From contig JBIQJY010000005.1 of assembly GCA_044507065.1 (NCBI GenBank), positions 45,679-109,678 on the forward strand: DNA of 64,000 nt, read 5' to 3'. Positions 1 to 7,391 of the stretch are shown in pieces (within the stretch, counting starts at the first letter, position 1; every line of letters starts with the position of its first letter). The position numbers and the translations under genes were made by a program. The notes under the pieces were generated by a model. It made no database searches and had not been told where the DNA came from. It saw only the letters and a list, made by a program, of their open reading frames with translations. The stretch is from SCN-69-37 sp044507065 (GTDB taxonomy: Bacteria > Acidobacteriota > Vicinamibacteria > Vicinamibacterales > SCN-69-37).

Positions 1-379
1 CGAAGATGCCCCAGAGCCCGTAGACGATCGAGGGAACGGCCGCCAGCAGTTCGGTGAGGAAGATGAGCGGCGCACGCAGCCGGTGCGGGCAGATGTCCGA
101 GAGGAACACCGCGATGCCCAGCGACACGGGTGCTGCGATGAGCAGCGCGAGGATCGATGAGTAGAGCGTGCCCCAGATGAATGGGAACGCGCCGAACCGG
201 CCCTCGACGGGATTCCAGGCACTGCTCGTCCAGAAGCCGAACCCGAACTCGCGGATCGACTGCAGCGACTCGCGCCACAGCACCACGCCTATCGCCACGA
301 CGATAAGGACAACGAGGACGGCGAGCGATCCGGTGAGGCCGCCGAAGATCAGATCGCTCGTGCGCTGGCGGCGGGCCAT
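1..379 (-). CDS. pstC: Phosphate ABC transporter permease PstC (C-terminus cut by window edge)
   Basis: The gene runs off the left edge, so only about the first 126 residues are present. Reading minus from the ATG at 379, the protein starts MARRQRTSDLIFGGLTG and has a first membrane helix (LAVLVVLIVVAIGVVLW). A periplasmic stretch EFGFGFWTSSAWNP and a permease segment (GTLYSSILALLIAAPVSLGIAVFL) follow, then the family-typical ELLAAVPSIVYGLWGIF. PstC is one of the two inner-membrane channel subunits of the high-affinity Pst phosphate importer. It starts 3 nt after the pstS stop, so the two are almost certainly co-transcribed; pstA and pstB presumably lie beyond the window. Confidence 0.93.
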   Translation of the reverse strand, partial: MARRQRTSDLIFGGLTGSLAVLVVLIVVAIGVVLWRESLQSIREFGFGFWTSSAWNPVEGRFGAFPFIWGTLYSSILALLIAAPVSLGIAVFLSDICPHRLRAPLIFLTELLAAVPSIVYGLWGIF

Positions 380-382
380 CGG

Positions 383-1444
383 CTACTGCACCCTGATCCG
401 GTCGAGCGCGCGCAGTTCCTTCTCGACGACCGAGGCCGGCAGGGGCGAGTAGCCGAGGTCGGCCGCGAACGCCTGCCCGTCGGTGAGCGCCCACTTCATG
501 AACTCGACCATCGCGGCGGCCTGCGCCACGTCGTCGTGCGACGCGTACATCAGCATCCAGGTGAACGAGGCAATCGGATACGCCCCTTCGCCGGGCGCGT
601 TCGTGATCGAGACGCGGAAATCGTCGGGCATCGTCGGGGCGGCGCCGTCGGCCACCGCCGTGACCGATTCCACCGACGACTTCACGAACACGCCGGCGGC
701 GTTCTGCACCGACCCGAACGGGATCTGGTTCTGCACGGCGTACACCGGCTCCATGTAGCCGATGGCACCCTCGGTCAACTTCACGAGGCCTGCCACGCCC
801 TCGTTGCCCTTGCCGCCCACGCCGGCCGGCCAGTCGACCGACGTGGCCACGCCCACGCGCGACTTCCATTCGGGCGAGACCTTGGCGAGATAGTCCACCC
901 ACACGAACGTCGTGCCGCTGCCTTCGGAGCGATGCACGACGGTGATGGCGCGGTCGGGCAGCGAGACACCCGGGTTGATGGCGGCAAGCGCGGGGTCGTT
1001 CCACCGCGTGACGTGGCCCAGGAAGATATCGGCGAGCAGTGGACCGGTGAATCGGAGTTCTTCGGTCACCTCCGGCAGGTTGTAGGCCGGCACGACCGAC
1101 CCGACGACGGTCGGCAGGTGGAGGATGGTGCCGGTGGTGCCGGCAAGCTGCGTGTCGGTCATCGGATAATCCGAGGCGCCGAAGAACACGGTGTTGTTCT
1201 GCAGTTGACGGACGCCGCCGCCCGATCCGATCGACTGGTAGTTGATGCGGACGTTCGGGTGCAGCGCGCCGTACTCGCTGAACCACTTCGAATAGATCGG
1301 ATAGGGGAACGTGGCGCCCGCGCCGTTGATGTGGATCGGGCCGGCGCCATCACCAGCGCCGCTGCCACAGGCCGCGGCGGCCAGCATGCTGGCGGCGATG
1401 GCCATCAGCTTCCATCTCTGCGTTGTCTGTCGTCTCATGGTCAT
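383..1444 (-). CDS. pstS: Phosphate-binding lipoprotein PstS
   Basis: A 353-residue solute-binding protein for the Pst phosphate importer. The N-terminus carries a lipoprotein signal (MLAAAAC, lipid-modified Cys about residue 26), so it is probably anchored to a membrane rather than free in the periplasm. Phosphate-contact loops of the family are visible: GAGATFPYPIYSKWF near residue 42, SIGSGGGVRQL, and RSEGSGTTFVWVDYL in the middle. MTM gives two candidate starts 6 nt apart. It lies 15 nt downstream of the porin gene and 3 nt upstream of pstC, all on the minus strand, so the three form one phosphate-acquisition operon. Confidence 0.95.
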   Translation of the reverse strand: MTMRRQTTQRWKLMAIAASMLAAAACGSGAGDGAGPIHINGAGATFPYPIYSKWFSEYGALHPNVRINYQSIGSGGGVRQLQNNTVFFGASDYPMTDTQLAGTTGTILHLPTVVGSVVPAYNLPEVTEELRFTGPLLADIFLGHVTRWNDPALAAINPGVSLPDRAITVVHRSEGSGTTFVWVDYLAKVSPEWKSRVGVATSVDWPAGVGGKGNEGVAGLVKLTEGAIGYMEPVYAVQNQIPFGSVQNAAGVFVKSSVESVTAVADGAAPTMPDDFRVSITNAPGEGAYPIASFTWMLMYASHDDVAQAAAMVEFMKWALTDGQAFAADLGYSPLPASVVEKELRALDRIRVQ

Positions 1445-1459
1445 GATCCTCGTGGTGCG

Positions 1460-2545
1460 TCAGAAGTTGATCAGTCCGTGCAGGGTGACGCGCCGGTCGG
1501 CTGGCGGCGCGCCGGCGGCGTTGCGCTGCACGACCTGCTCGTAGTCGAGCAGGAGGGCCGCCGTGGCGCGGCCGGCCACCGCGGGCATCCACCACGCCAG
1601 GCCCGCGATGGTGCGATGCTGCCGCGTGTCGCGGAATGTCCGGTCGCTGCGGAAACTGTCGAAGCGCAGCAGCGCCTCGAGCCCGTCGCCCTTCTGCCGG
1701 AAGAACGGCGTGACGAAGATGGAGTAGCCGTCGGACTCGATCGTGGGCGCACCCGGGGCTGCCTGGTCGGACCGGGTGATGTAGTCGACGCCCGCGTTCA
1801 CGCGGGGGTGTTCGTACCAGGCGCTGCCGATGAACCGGTGGCGCATGGCGTCGCGCATGACGTGGTCGCGGTGCACGTAGGCCGTGACGCGCAGGCCGCG
1901 CACGAGCGAGCCGCCGGCCGGCAGCGGCCGCACCGTGGCGCGCAGCATGAGGGCCTTCTGATCGTTGGCCTCGGGTCGCGCGTAGCCTTCGCCGTTGTAG
2001 AGTCCGGCGTGCACGTCGCCGTAGCCACCCGGCAGGTTCGTGCGGGCCGAAATGCCGGTATCCGATGAACTGAGCCGGCCATCGCGTTCGGCAAAGACCG
2101 TCCCCTGGAACCGATAGCGATAGACCGATTCCTGTCCGTCGAGGAACGGCGTCTGCTGCATGCCCACGCGCACCCAGGTGCCGCTCCACGGCCCGGTGAA
2201 GCGGCCCAGATCGAACTGCGCGTACCCGTACTTCAGGCGGAAGGTCAGTCCGTCGGTGCTGTCCGTTCCGTAGCGCACGATGTCGGGCGTGATGCGGAAC
2301 GCGATGAGCGAGTTCACCCGGCCCGTGACGTTGAGGTAGGCGCGCGTGACGTTGAAGGCGTTCGCGTGAATGGCCGCGCCCGCCGCGTCGGTGGTCTCGG
2401 GCGCAGCCGCCACCGTGTAGTCATAGAAGAGGACGCCGCCCAGGGCGACCGACGGTCCGGTGTCATCCGGCGCCTGTGCGAGGGCTGGAGGTGAGCTCGT
2501 CGCGAGGAGCAGGGATGTGGTGAGCGCGATGAACAGTCGACGCAT
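1460..2545 (-). CDS. Outer-membrane porin, phosphate-selective (OprO/OprP-like)
   Basis: A 361-residue beta-barrel-type protein with a cleavable signal peptide (cut expected near ALA-QA, residue 24). It has alternating aromatic/polar strands and a terminal Phe (GLINF), typical of outer-membrane proteins recognised by the BAM machinery. Segments such as RLKYGYAQFDL, WVRVGMQQTPFLDGQ and GGYGDVHAGLYNGEGY resemble the porin O/P family. The role in phosphate uptake is inferred mainly from context: it is the first gene of a unit followed by pstS (15 nt away) and pstC, and a Pho-box-like repeat array lies upstream of its ATG. Substrate selectivity cannot be read from the sequence. Confidence 0.75.
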   Translation of the reverse strand: MRRLFIALTTSLLLATSSPPALAQAPDDTGPSVALGGVLFYDYTVAAAPETTDAAGAAIHANAFNVTRAYLNVTGRVNSLIAFRITPDIVRYGTDSTDGLTFRLKYGYAQFDLGRFTGPWSGTWVRVGMQQTPFLDGQESVYRYRFQGTVFAERDGRLSSSDTGISARTNLPGGYGDVHAGLYNGEGYARPEANDQKALMLRATVRPLPAGGSLVRGLRVTAYVHRDHVMRDAMRHRFIGSAWYEHPRVNAGVDYITRSDQAAPGAPTIESDGYSIFVTPFFRQKGDGLEALLRFDSFRSDRTFRDTRQHRTIAGLAWWMPAVAGRATAALLLDYEQVVQRNAAGAPPADRRVTLHGLINF

Positions 2546-2599
2546 GAGGCCTCCGTTGATGGGGCGCGACGCCCCCGAATGAGGCCCAGCTTACGGACC

Positions 2600-2632
2600 G
2601 GACGTTACACGGGCGCGTCATTGTCGTTACAG
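2600..2632 (-). promoter_or_regulatory. Pho-box-like array of 11-bp direct repeats
   Basis: Read on the minus strand there are three consecutive 11-bp units: CTGTAACGACA, ATGACGCGCCC and GTGTAACGTCC. Each has TG at positions 2-3, and units 1 and 3 share TGTAACG exactly 22 bp apart. PhoB-type response regulators bind 11-bp direct repeats, and the genes directly downstream are a porin, pstS and pstC. Assignment to PhoB is inference from geometry and context. Confidence 0.5.
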
Positions 2633-2707
2633 CCGCGTTAATTCGCGTCGTCGCCCCGTGGCGCCCCGCGCGCGGGCGGGCCGTGCGGCCGCGATAGAAT
2701 GAGCGCC

Positions 2708-3169
2708 ATGTATGCGACCCTGCTGACGGTGCACTCACTCGTGCGGTGGATTGTCCTGCTGCTGGCCCTGCTGGCGCTGGCGCGCGCGGTGGCGGGCTGG
2801 AGCGGGGCGCGATCGTGGACGCCGGCCGACGACAGGGCCGGGCGGCTCTTCACGACCTCCTTCGACATCCAGGTGCTCATCGGCCTCGTGCTCTATGTCT
2901 TCCTGAGCCCGATTACCACGGCGGCTTTCAGCAACTTCGGCGCCGTCATGGGCGACACCGTGGCGCGCTTCTGGGCCGTCGAACACATCACGGGCATGAT
3001 CGTGGCGCTGGCGCTGGCGCACATCGGCCGGGCCCGCGCGCGCAAGGCGCTCGGCGACGCGGCGCGCCATCGGACGACGGCCATCTTCTTCGGCCTGTCA
3101 CTGGTCGTGATACTGCTGACGATCCCCTGGCCGTTCATGCCCGCGGCACGGCCATTGTTTCCGTTCTGA
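2708..3169 (+). CDS. Four-helix integral membrane protein, cytochrome b561-like size, function unknown
   Basis: A 153-residue membrane protein with four predicted helices: residues about 5-25, 45-70 (IQVLIGLVLYVFL), 90-110 (EHITGMIVALALAHI) and 120-140 (TTAIFFGLSLVVILLTI). Histidines sit in helix 1 (TVHSLVRW) and helix 3 (VEHITG, LAHIGR), an arrangement that could ligate haem; that is inference. I prefer ATG 2708 to the in-frame ATG 2699 because the -10-like TAGAAT (2695-2700) ends 7 nt before it and there is no Shine-Dalgarno, suggesting a leaderless transcript. The next gene starts 6 nt after its stop. Confidence 0.7.
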   Translation: MYATLLTVHSLVRWIVLLLALLALARAVAGWSGARSWTPADDRAGRLFTTSFDIQVLIGLVLYVFLSPITTAAFSNFGAVMGDTVARFWAVEHITGMIVALALAHIGRARARKALGDAARHRTTAIFFGLSLVVILLTIPWPFMPAARPLFPF

Positions 3170-3175
3170 CGCCGC

Positions 3176-3652
3176 GTGAACGTCCTGTTCCTGCTGGGCG
3201 TCGGGTCCGTCCTGCTGGTGTCGTGGCTGGCCGTGGCCCGTCTCGTGCCGGCGCGCTGGCGATTGCTCACGTGGACGATCGTGGTGGTGGGCGCCGTCGT
3301 GCCGTGGACGTCGTGGGTGGGGCATTCGCACTGGGGACGGGTGGACTGGCTGCCGTTCTCGCCGCCCCTCCGCAAGCGCGACATCGTCCTGAACGTCCTG
3401 CTCTACGTGCCCCTCGGCTACTTCTTCGTGCGGGATGGGCGATTCGGGCACCGCGTCGTCATGGCCGTGGCGCTGGCCTTCGGGCTGTCGCTTGCGACGG
3501 AGTTCACCCAGGTGTACAGCCACGGCCGCTTTCCGGCGATGACCGATGTGGTGACCAACACCGCCGGCGCGTGGATTGGCGCGGCCATCGCGCGGCGCGA
3601 GGCACGGCAGCCCGTCCGGGCCGGTAGCCGGGAGGCCGTCGATCGCGCTTGA
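3176..3652 (+). CDS. VanZ-like family membrane protein
   Basis: A 158-residue multi-helix membrane protein starting at GTG. The core matches the VanZ-like family: a conserved DIVLNVLLYVPLGYF segment, then a helix with SLATEFTQVY, and the terminal DVVTNTAGAWIGAAIA motif. Family members include VanZ, linked to teicoplanin resistance, but most are uncharacterised envelope proteins, so no resistance function is implied. It follows the preceding small membrane protein by 6 nt and is probably co-transcribed with it. Confidence 0.82.
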   Translation: MNVLFLLGVGSVLLVSWLAVARLVPARWRLLTWTIVVVGAVVPWTSWVGHSHWGRVDWLPFSPPLRKRDIVLNVLLYVPLGYFFVRDGRFGHRVVMAVALAFGLSLATEFTQVYSHGRFPAMTDVVTNTAGAWIGAAIARREARQPVRAGSREAVDRA

Positions 3653-3805
3653 CTCGCGGTCGGGCTGGGTCTACAACTGATCCCATCATTCAATTGTTCT
3701 TCCGCATCCGCCCGGTGTTCCCGGCGGGGAGTTCGGATGTCGCGTCGTCGGTCTGTTGTTCGTCATCTGTCGCGCGTGTGAGCGTCGTGTACGAAGGAGC
3801 GAGCC

Positions 3806-3952
3806 ATGGCCATGACCACGGAAAAGCACAATCCGTTGGAGCCCGAGTTCCGTCTGGAAGAAACCGATCGGCGTACGAAGATCGGTCGCGTATTGATGGC
3901 GGTGGCCATCGCCGCGGCCGTGGCAATCGCCTGGCTGACGTCGGGCAGCTAA
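3806..3952 (+). CDS. Small single-pass membrane protein, 48 aa, unknown
   Basis: A short ORF with a good Shine-Dalgarno (AAGGAGC, 5 nt before the ATG). The product starts MAMTTEKHNPLEPEFR, has a charged middle (EETDRRTKIGR), and ends in one hydrophobic helix (VLMAVAIAAAVAIAWLTSGS). The layout is a cytosolic N-terminal tail with a C-terminal tail anchor. No family is recognised. The strong ribosome-binding site and clean topology argue that it is real. The preceding 153 nt hold no other gene. Confidence 0.55.
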   Translation: MAMTTEKHNPLEPEFRLEETDRRTKIGRVLMAVAIAAAVAIAWLTSGS

Positions 3953-4125
3953 CGGTACCCGCCGGCCCGTGCCGGCTCTCGACGGAACGTCCCCGCATCG
4001 ATTTCGACCGGCATCCTGCCGGCGTCGGCCCCGCACGCCTTTTCGTCTGATACACTGTCCTGCGCTTGTTCACAGCGGCTCACGTCAGTGAGGCCTCGCC
4101 GGGGACGGGCGTGTTTCTCCAATCC

Positions 4126-4200
4126 GTCCCCATCGTCCAGCGGTCAGGACGCAGCCCTTTCAAGGCTGAGACCCGGGTTCGATTCCCGGTGGGGACGCCA
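4126..4200 (+). tRNA. tRNA-Glu (anticodon UUC)
   Basis: A full cloverleaf can be folded by eye. The acceptor GTCCCCA pairs with TGGGGAC, the anticodon stem CAGCC/GGCTG holds loop CTTTCAA (anticodon TTC), and the T-arm is CCGGG-TTCGATT-CCCGG. The discriminator G and 3' CCA are encoded. A -10-like TACACT sits at 4051-4056, about 70 nt upstream. tRNA-Glu(UUC) is a classical substrate of the MnmA 2-thiouridylase encoded at 25123-26190. Confidence 0.96.
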
Positions 4201-4208
4201 CTTCCTCA

Positions 4209-4463
4209 TCACCACAGCCGCACGTACGTCACCGACGTCGGTGCGTGTGGCCCGCGCGCCTCGACGGTGCCCCAGCGCCAGCGCTCGTCCACCTGAACCC
4301 GCACGCGCGCGCCGGGCGTCGGACGATCCGGCACGATGCCACGTGCCTGGGGCTGGCCCTGAGGATCCACGTCGAGTACTTCGATCAACCGCACCATCGC
4401 GTCGGCCGGCCAGTCACGCTTCATCGGTGCAGTCTGCGGCGCGAGTGCGACGGATGGGGTCAC
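4209..4463 (-). CDS. Conserved-looking small protein, unknown, third gene of the PilZ operon
   Basis: An 84-residue protein starting at a GTG that overlaps the stop of the upstream gene (GTGA, 4 nt), a strong sign of translational coupling. The C-terminal half (ARVRVQVDERWRWGTVEARG) looks like a small beta-rich module. No signal peptide or membrane helix is seen and I recognise no family. It ends 8 nt from the oppositely oriented tRNA-Glu. Confidence 0.5.
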   Translation of the reverse strand: MTPSVALAPQTAPMKRDWPADAMVRLIEVLDVDPQGQPQARGIVPDRPTPGARVRVQVDERWRWGTVEARGPHAPTSVTYVRLW

Positions 4464-4870
4464 GGGACCTCCGTCGCGGGCGAGAGGTTCGGCGTCACAT
4501 CGAGCATCTGAAAGGTCTGTTCGCCCTCACCGGGCGACTCCGCCTGGAGCTGCACCGACGCCCGGATGGCGCCGGCGAGCGTCATCACGCCGCGCACGAT
4601 GCGCCCCGGAGCGATACCGGCGTGGGGCAGCGCGAGGCGCGCACCGCTCATCCACTGCACCGGCCACACTCTCGCGTCGTTTTCGAACATCACCGTGGTG
4701 GGAATCGACATGGGCTGCCGACACTGCAACACCGATGCCGGGTTGCGCGCCGTGAGGCTGCATGCGGCCGTCGCCGCGCGTTGCCGACATCGGGCAGAGG
4801 AAGGGAGTGAAAGGAGAAAGAACGGTTCACCGCGCAGCAACGCCCCGACCACAGCACTGGTTCTGGCCAT
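4460..4870 (-). CDS. Uncharacterised protein, middle gene of the PilZ operon
   Basis: Up to 136 residues. The start is uncertain: ATG 4870 lies 9 nt after the PilZ stop, favouring an operon, but ATG 4711 would give an 83-residue product starting MSIPTTVMFENDARVWPVQW, where the sequence begins to look like a folded domain. The stop overlaps the next start by 4 nt. The C-terminal part (QTFQMLDVTPNLSPATEVP) and the beta-like core (RIVRGVMTLAGAIRASVQLQ) have no family I recognise. Confidence 0.5.
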   Translation of the reverse strand: MARTSAVVGALLRGEPFFLLSLPSSARCRQRAATAACSLTARNPASVLQCRQPMSIPTTVMFENDARVWPVQWMSGARLALPHAGIAPGRIVRGVMTLAGAIRASVQLQAESPGEGEQTFQMLDVTPNLSPATEVP

Positions 4871-4879
4871 TGGGGGAGT

Positions 4880-5197
4880 TCACTTGGAGTCGTCAATGCG
4901 ATTCAGAATCTCGCGGAGTTCGCGCGACCCGTCGGGGCCGGGTGAGAACCGCACGGCGAAACCAAAACCCGGAATCGTGTACACCACCACCCCAGCGAGG
5001 CTGATGTCGGGCCGTTCGGCGAGCATGCGCGGCTGGACCGTGACTCGTTCGCCCACGACCGGAGCCGCCCACGTTTCCACAAAGCATCCGCCTTCACTGA
5101 TGTCCGTCACTCTGCAGGTCCCCGCGCCGGAATGCCCGCTCCAGCTGGCATCGAACGGGCCGCTGACCCGGGGGGTACCGCGTCTTTCATCTTTCAT
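4880..5197 (-). CDS. PilZ domain protein (c-di-GMP receptor candidate)
   Basis: A 105-residue single PilZ domain starting MKDERRGTPRVSGPF, where RRGTPR corresponds to the RxxxR c-di-GMP motif. CRVTDISEGGCFVE follows, matching the (D/N)xSxxG motif, then a beta-barrel (GERVTVQPRM, ISLAGVVVYTIPGFGFAVRF). Both ligand motifs are present, so binding of c-di-GMP is plausible but inferred. A GGDEF-EAL enzyme is encoded at 11708-14383. Two unknown genes follow at 9 nt and with a 4-nt overlap. Confidence 0.8.
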   Translation of the reverse strand: MKDERRGTPRVSGPFDASWSGHSGAGTCRVTDISEGGCFVETWAAPVVGERVTVQPRMLAERPDISLAGVVVYTIPGFGFAVRFSPGPDGSRELREILNRIDDSK

Positions 5198-5381
5198 AGA
5201 GACAATGACTGCACGACAAGGGCCAAACGGAGACCGTGCGATTTCCCGTCGGGTCGGCACGCTCTCACCTGGTCTCCGCTCACTTGACGCGACGGAGTGT
5301 CGGTCACCCGACGTGTGGGGCAACGGCTCCTGACCGTCACCGTGACCTCGCCTGACCAACCCGTGCGTCAAGCTCGACGGC

Positions 5382-5477
5382 ATGTCGTGCCCGGGCTGCG
5401 GCGAGCGCCGGTTGATTGAATGGGACGCGATCCTGCGGCGATGGATCTGCGGCGTGTGCTCGAAGACGTGGACGTGA
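5382..5477 (+). CDS. Tiny zinc-ribbon-like protein, 31 aa (tentative)
   Basis: The ORF encodes MSCPGCGERRLIEWD, then WICGVCSKTWT. Two CxxC knuckles (CPGC and CGVC) are 20 residues apart with Arg/Trp between them, the layout of a minimal zinc ribbon. There is no clear Shine-Dalgarno and it is very short, so it could be chance, but four well-placed cysteines in 31 residues are uncommon. It lies 52 nt upstream of the AraC regulator. Confidence 0.35.
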   Translation: MSCPGCGERRLIEWDAILRRWICGVCSKTWT

Positions 5478-5529
5478 AGCGGCCGGGGGCCGGACCGCAC
5501 GCCCGCGGTGGTAGTCTCTCGCGAGGATC

Positions 5530-6237
5530 ATGATCGTCTTCGAGGACAGGCACTCGGACCGGCCGCTGGTCGAACGCGTGTGGCGCAGCCACAGCGAGCG
5601 GGCCGGCACGTTCCTGTCGATTGCGGCCAGCACATTCGAGATGGTCGTGAGCCGCCATGGCGGGCGCACGTTCCTCACGCTCCGCGGGCCCGAGACGCAC
5701 GCCACGCTGGCGGACCTGCCCGCCGACGGCGAGTGGTTCGGCATCCGGTTCGCCCGCGGCGTCTGCATGCCGCACTTCACGCCCGACAGCCTCACCGATC
5801 GTCGCGACGTGACGCTGCCCGATGCCACGCGGCATTCCTTCTGGCTGAACGGTTCCGCCTGGGACTATCCCGGCTTCGACAACGCCGAGACGTTCGTCGG
5901 GCGTCTCGTGCGCCGCGGGCTCCTCGTGCACGACGCCGCGGTCGACGATGCGCTGCGGGGGAGTGGACCGGTGATGTCGACGCGCACGCTGCAACGCCGG
6001 GTGATGCGCGCCACCGGGCTGACATGCGGCGCGATTGGCCGCATCGAACGCGCGCGGCACGCCACGATCCTGCTGCGCGAAGGCGTGTCGATTGCCGACA
6101 CGGTCCATCAGGCGGGCTATTACGACCAGGCGCACCTGACACGTTCGCTGCGCCACCGCATCGGCCAGACGCCACGCGACGTCATTCGCGGCGGGCAGCA
6201 GCTGTCGTTTTTATACAAGACAACCCGGTTGCGCTGA
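5530..6237 (+). CDS. AraC-family transcriptional regulator
   Basis: A 235-residue regulator. The N-terminal ~145 residues form a ligand-binding-type domain without a recognisable motif. The C-terminus holds the AraC double helix-turn-helix: STRTLQRRVMRATGL (first HTH, about residue 155), then SIADTVHQAGYYDQAHLTR and RHRIGQTPRDVI, the family signature. The ATG at 5530 is preceded by GAGGATC. The DoxX-like gene starts 6 nt after its stop and is probably co-transcribed, so it is the first candidate target or partner. Confidence 0.88.
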   Translation: MIVFEDRHSDRPLVERVWRSHSERAGTFLSIAASTFEMVVSRHGGRTFLTLRGPETHATLADLPADGEWFGIRFARGVCMPHFTPDSLTDRRDVTLPDATRHSFWLNGSAWDYPGFDNAETFVGRLVRRGLLVHDAAVDDALRGSGPVMSTRTLQRRVMRATGLTCGAIGRIERARHATILLREGVSIADTVHQAGYYDQAHLTRSLRHRIGQTPRDVIRGGQQLSFLYKTTRLR

Positions 6238-6243
6238 CCTACG

Positions 6244-6663
6244 ATGCCGCTCATGACATCGACATCGAGGCACGACCGGCCGGCGAGGAAGTCCACTGCA
6301 GTGGCCGGGCTCGTACTGACGGGCCTGGCCGCGGCGTTCCTCGCCATGGACACCGTGATGAAGCTGCTGGTGCTTGCCCCGGCGGTGCAGGCGACGACCG
6401 AGCTCGGGTATCCGGCATCGACCATCTTCTGGATTGGCGCGATCCAGCTGGCGTGCCTGGTCCTGTACCTGGTGCCAGCCACGTCGGTCCTCGGCGTCGT
6501 GCTGCTGACCGCGTATCTCGGCGGCGCCGTGGCGACGCACGTGCGCGTCGGCAGTCCGCTTGCGAGTCACACGCTCTTTCCGGTGTATGTCGGCCTGATG
6601 GTGTGGGGCGGTCTGTATCTGCGGGAGCCGCGCCTGCGAAGCCTGCTGCCGTTGCGCCGCTGA
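6244..6663 (+). CDS. DoxX-like membrane protein
   Basis: A 139-residue protein with four membrane helices: AVAGLVLTGLAAAFLAMD, TIFWIGAIQLACLVLYLV, TSVLGVVLLTAYLGGAVA and TLFPVYVGLMVWGGLYL. The spacing and the helix-3 TAYLGGAVATHVR motif match the DoxX-like family, membrane proteins of poorly defined redox or stress roles. It sits 6 nt behind an AraC regulator. Confidence 0.8.
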   Translation: MPLMTSTSRHDRPARKSTAVAGLVLTGLAAAFLAMDTVMKLLVLAPAVQATTELGYPASTIFWIGAIQLACLVLYLVPATSVLGVVLLTAYLGGAVATHVRVGSPLASHTLFPVYVGLMVWGGLYLREPRLRSLLPLRR

Positions 6664-6763
6664 CGACGCTGTCTGGAGAGCCGCGTCGGTCAGTCTCGAC
6701 CTGGCCGGAAATCACGAACGCACGGAGCCGGCGGGAAGCCGAACGCCGCGGCGCCATCGTCGG

Positions 6764-7051
6764 TCAGTCGACGCCGGGCGGTAGTGTCCGGCGCACCTGG
6801 CGGAATCGCCACACACCGAATCCGAAGAGAACAACACCGGCAGCAATCAGCGCGACCCCGCCGCCGGTCGCCCACGCGCCCTCGAAGAAGTGGAGCAGGG
6901 TGCCGCCGGCCGCCAGCAGGCCCAGCATCGTCCTGAGATACGCCAGCAGGGTGCGTTCATTGGCCAGCGCCGTCCGCACCACAGCGAGACGGTTTCGAGG
7001 GTCTGGTGGTATGGCGGGTGCGTTGGGTACGTCGAGTATTTCATGCTGCAT
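6764..7051 (-). CDS. DUF202 (YidH-like) membrane protein
   Basis: A 95-residue protein with the DUF202 signature ALANERTLLAYLRTMLGLLA followed by two helices (LGLLAAGGTLLHFF and GVALIAAGVVLFGFGVWRF). Function in the family is unknown. The start is supported by CCGGAGG about 7 nt before the ATG. The 22-bp tandem array begins about 45 nt upstream of its start codon. Confidence 0.85.
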   Translation of the reverse strand: MQHEILDVPNAPAIPPDPRNRLAVVRTALANERTLLAYLRTMLGLLAAGGTLLHFFEGAWATGGGVALIAAGVVLFGFGVWRFRQVRRTLPPGVD

Positions 7052-7096
7052 GCGGTGCCTCCGGGTGTAGCCGCGCGTCGCACCTATCGTTTCCTA

Positions 7097-7381
7097 CCGC
7101 ACCTACGGCACCTACCTACCGCACCTACGGCACCTACCTACCGCACCTACGGCACCTACCCACCGCACCTACGGCACCTACCNNNNNNNNNNNNNNNNNN
7201 NNNNNNNNNNNNNNNNNNNNNNNNNNNNNNNNNNNNNNNNNNNNNNNNNNNNNNNNNNNNNNNNNNNNNNNNNNNNNNNNNNACCGCACCTACGGCACCT
7301 ACCCACCGCACCTACGGCACCTACCGCACCCAACGCGCCTTCCAACCGCACCCATCGCACCTATCGAACCCATCGAACCTG
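7097..7381. repeat. 22-bp tandem repeat array interrupted by an assembly gap
   Basis: Units of 22 bp begin at 7097, 7119, 7141 and 7163, then resume at 7284 and 7306 after the Ns. Each unit is made of ~9-bp sub-blocks (CCGCACCTA, CGGCACCTA). Units differ mainly at position 21 (T or C). From 7324 the array degrades into related blocks (CCGCACCCA, TCGCACCTA, TCGAACCCA) up to about 7381, a few bases past the stop of the lipoprotein gene at 7392. There are no unique spacers, so it is not CRISPR. The true copy number is unknown. Confidence 0.85.
7183..7282. other. Assembly gap (100 N) inside the tandem array
   Basis: Exactly 100 N, the usual placeholder of a scaffolder. It lies within a short tandem repeat, the probable cause of the break, so its real length is unknown. 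Confidence 0.98.
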
Positions 7382-7391
7382 CTGTGCGTTT

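Noticed and set aside
536..2068. 510-codon plus-strand frame opposite pstS and the porin
   Set aside because: Composition is Arg/His/Gly/Val-rich noise; the opposite strand encodes two recognisable proteins.
7097..7381. Possible CRISPR array
   Set aside because: Repeats are directly adjacent with no unique spacers, and no cas genes are present.
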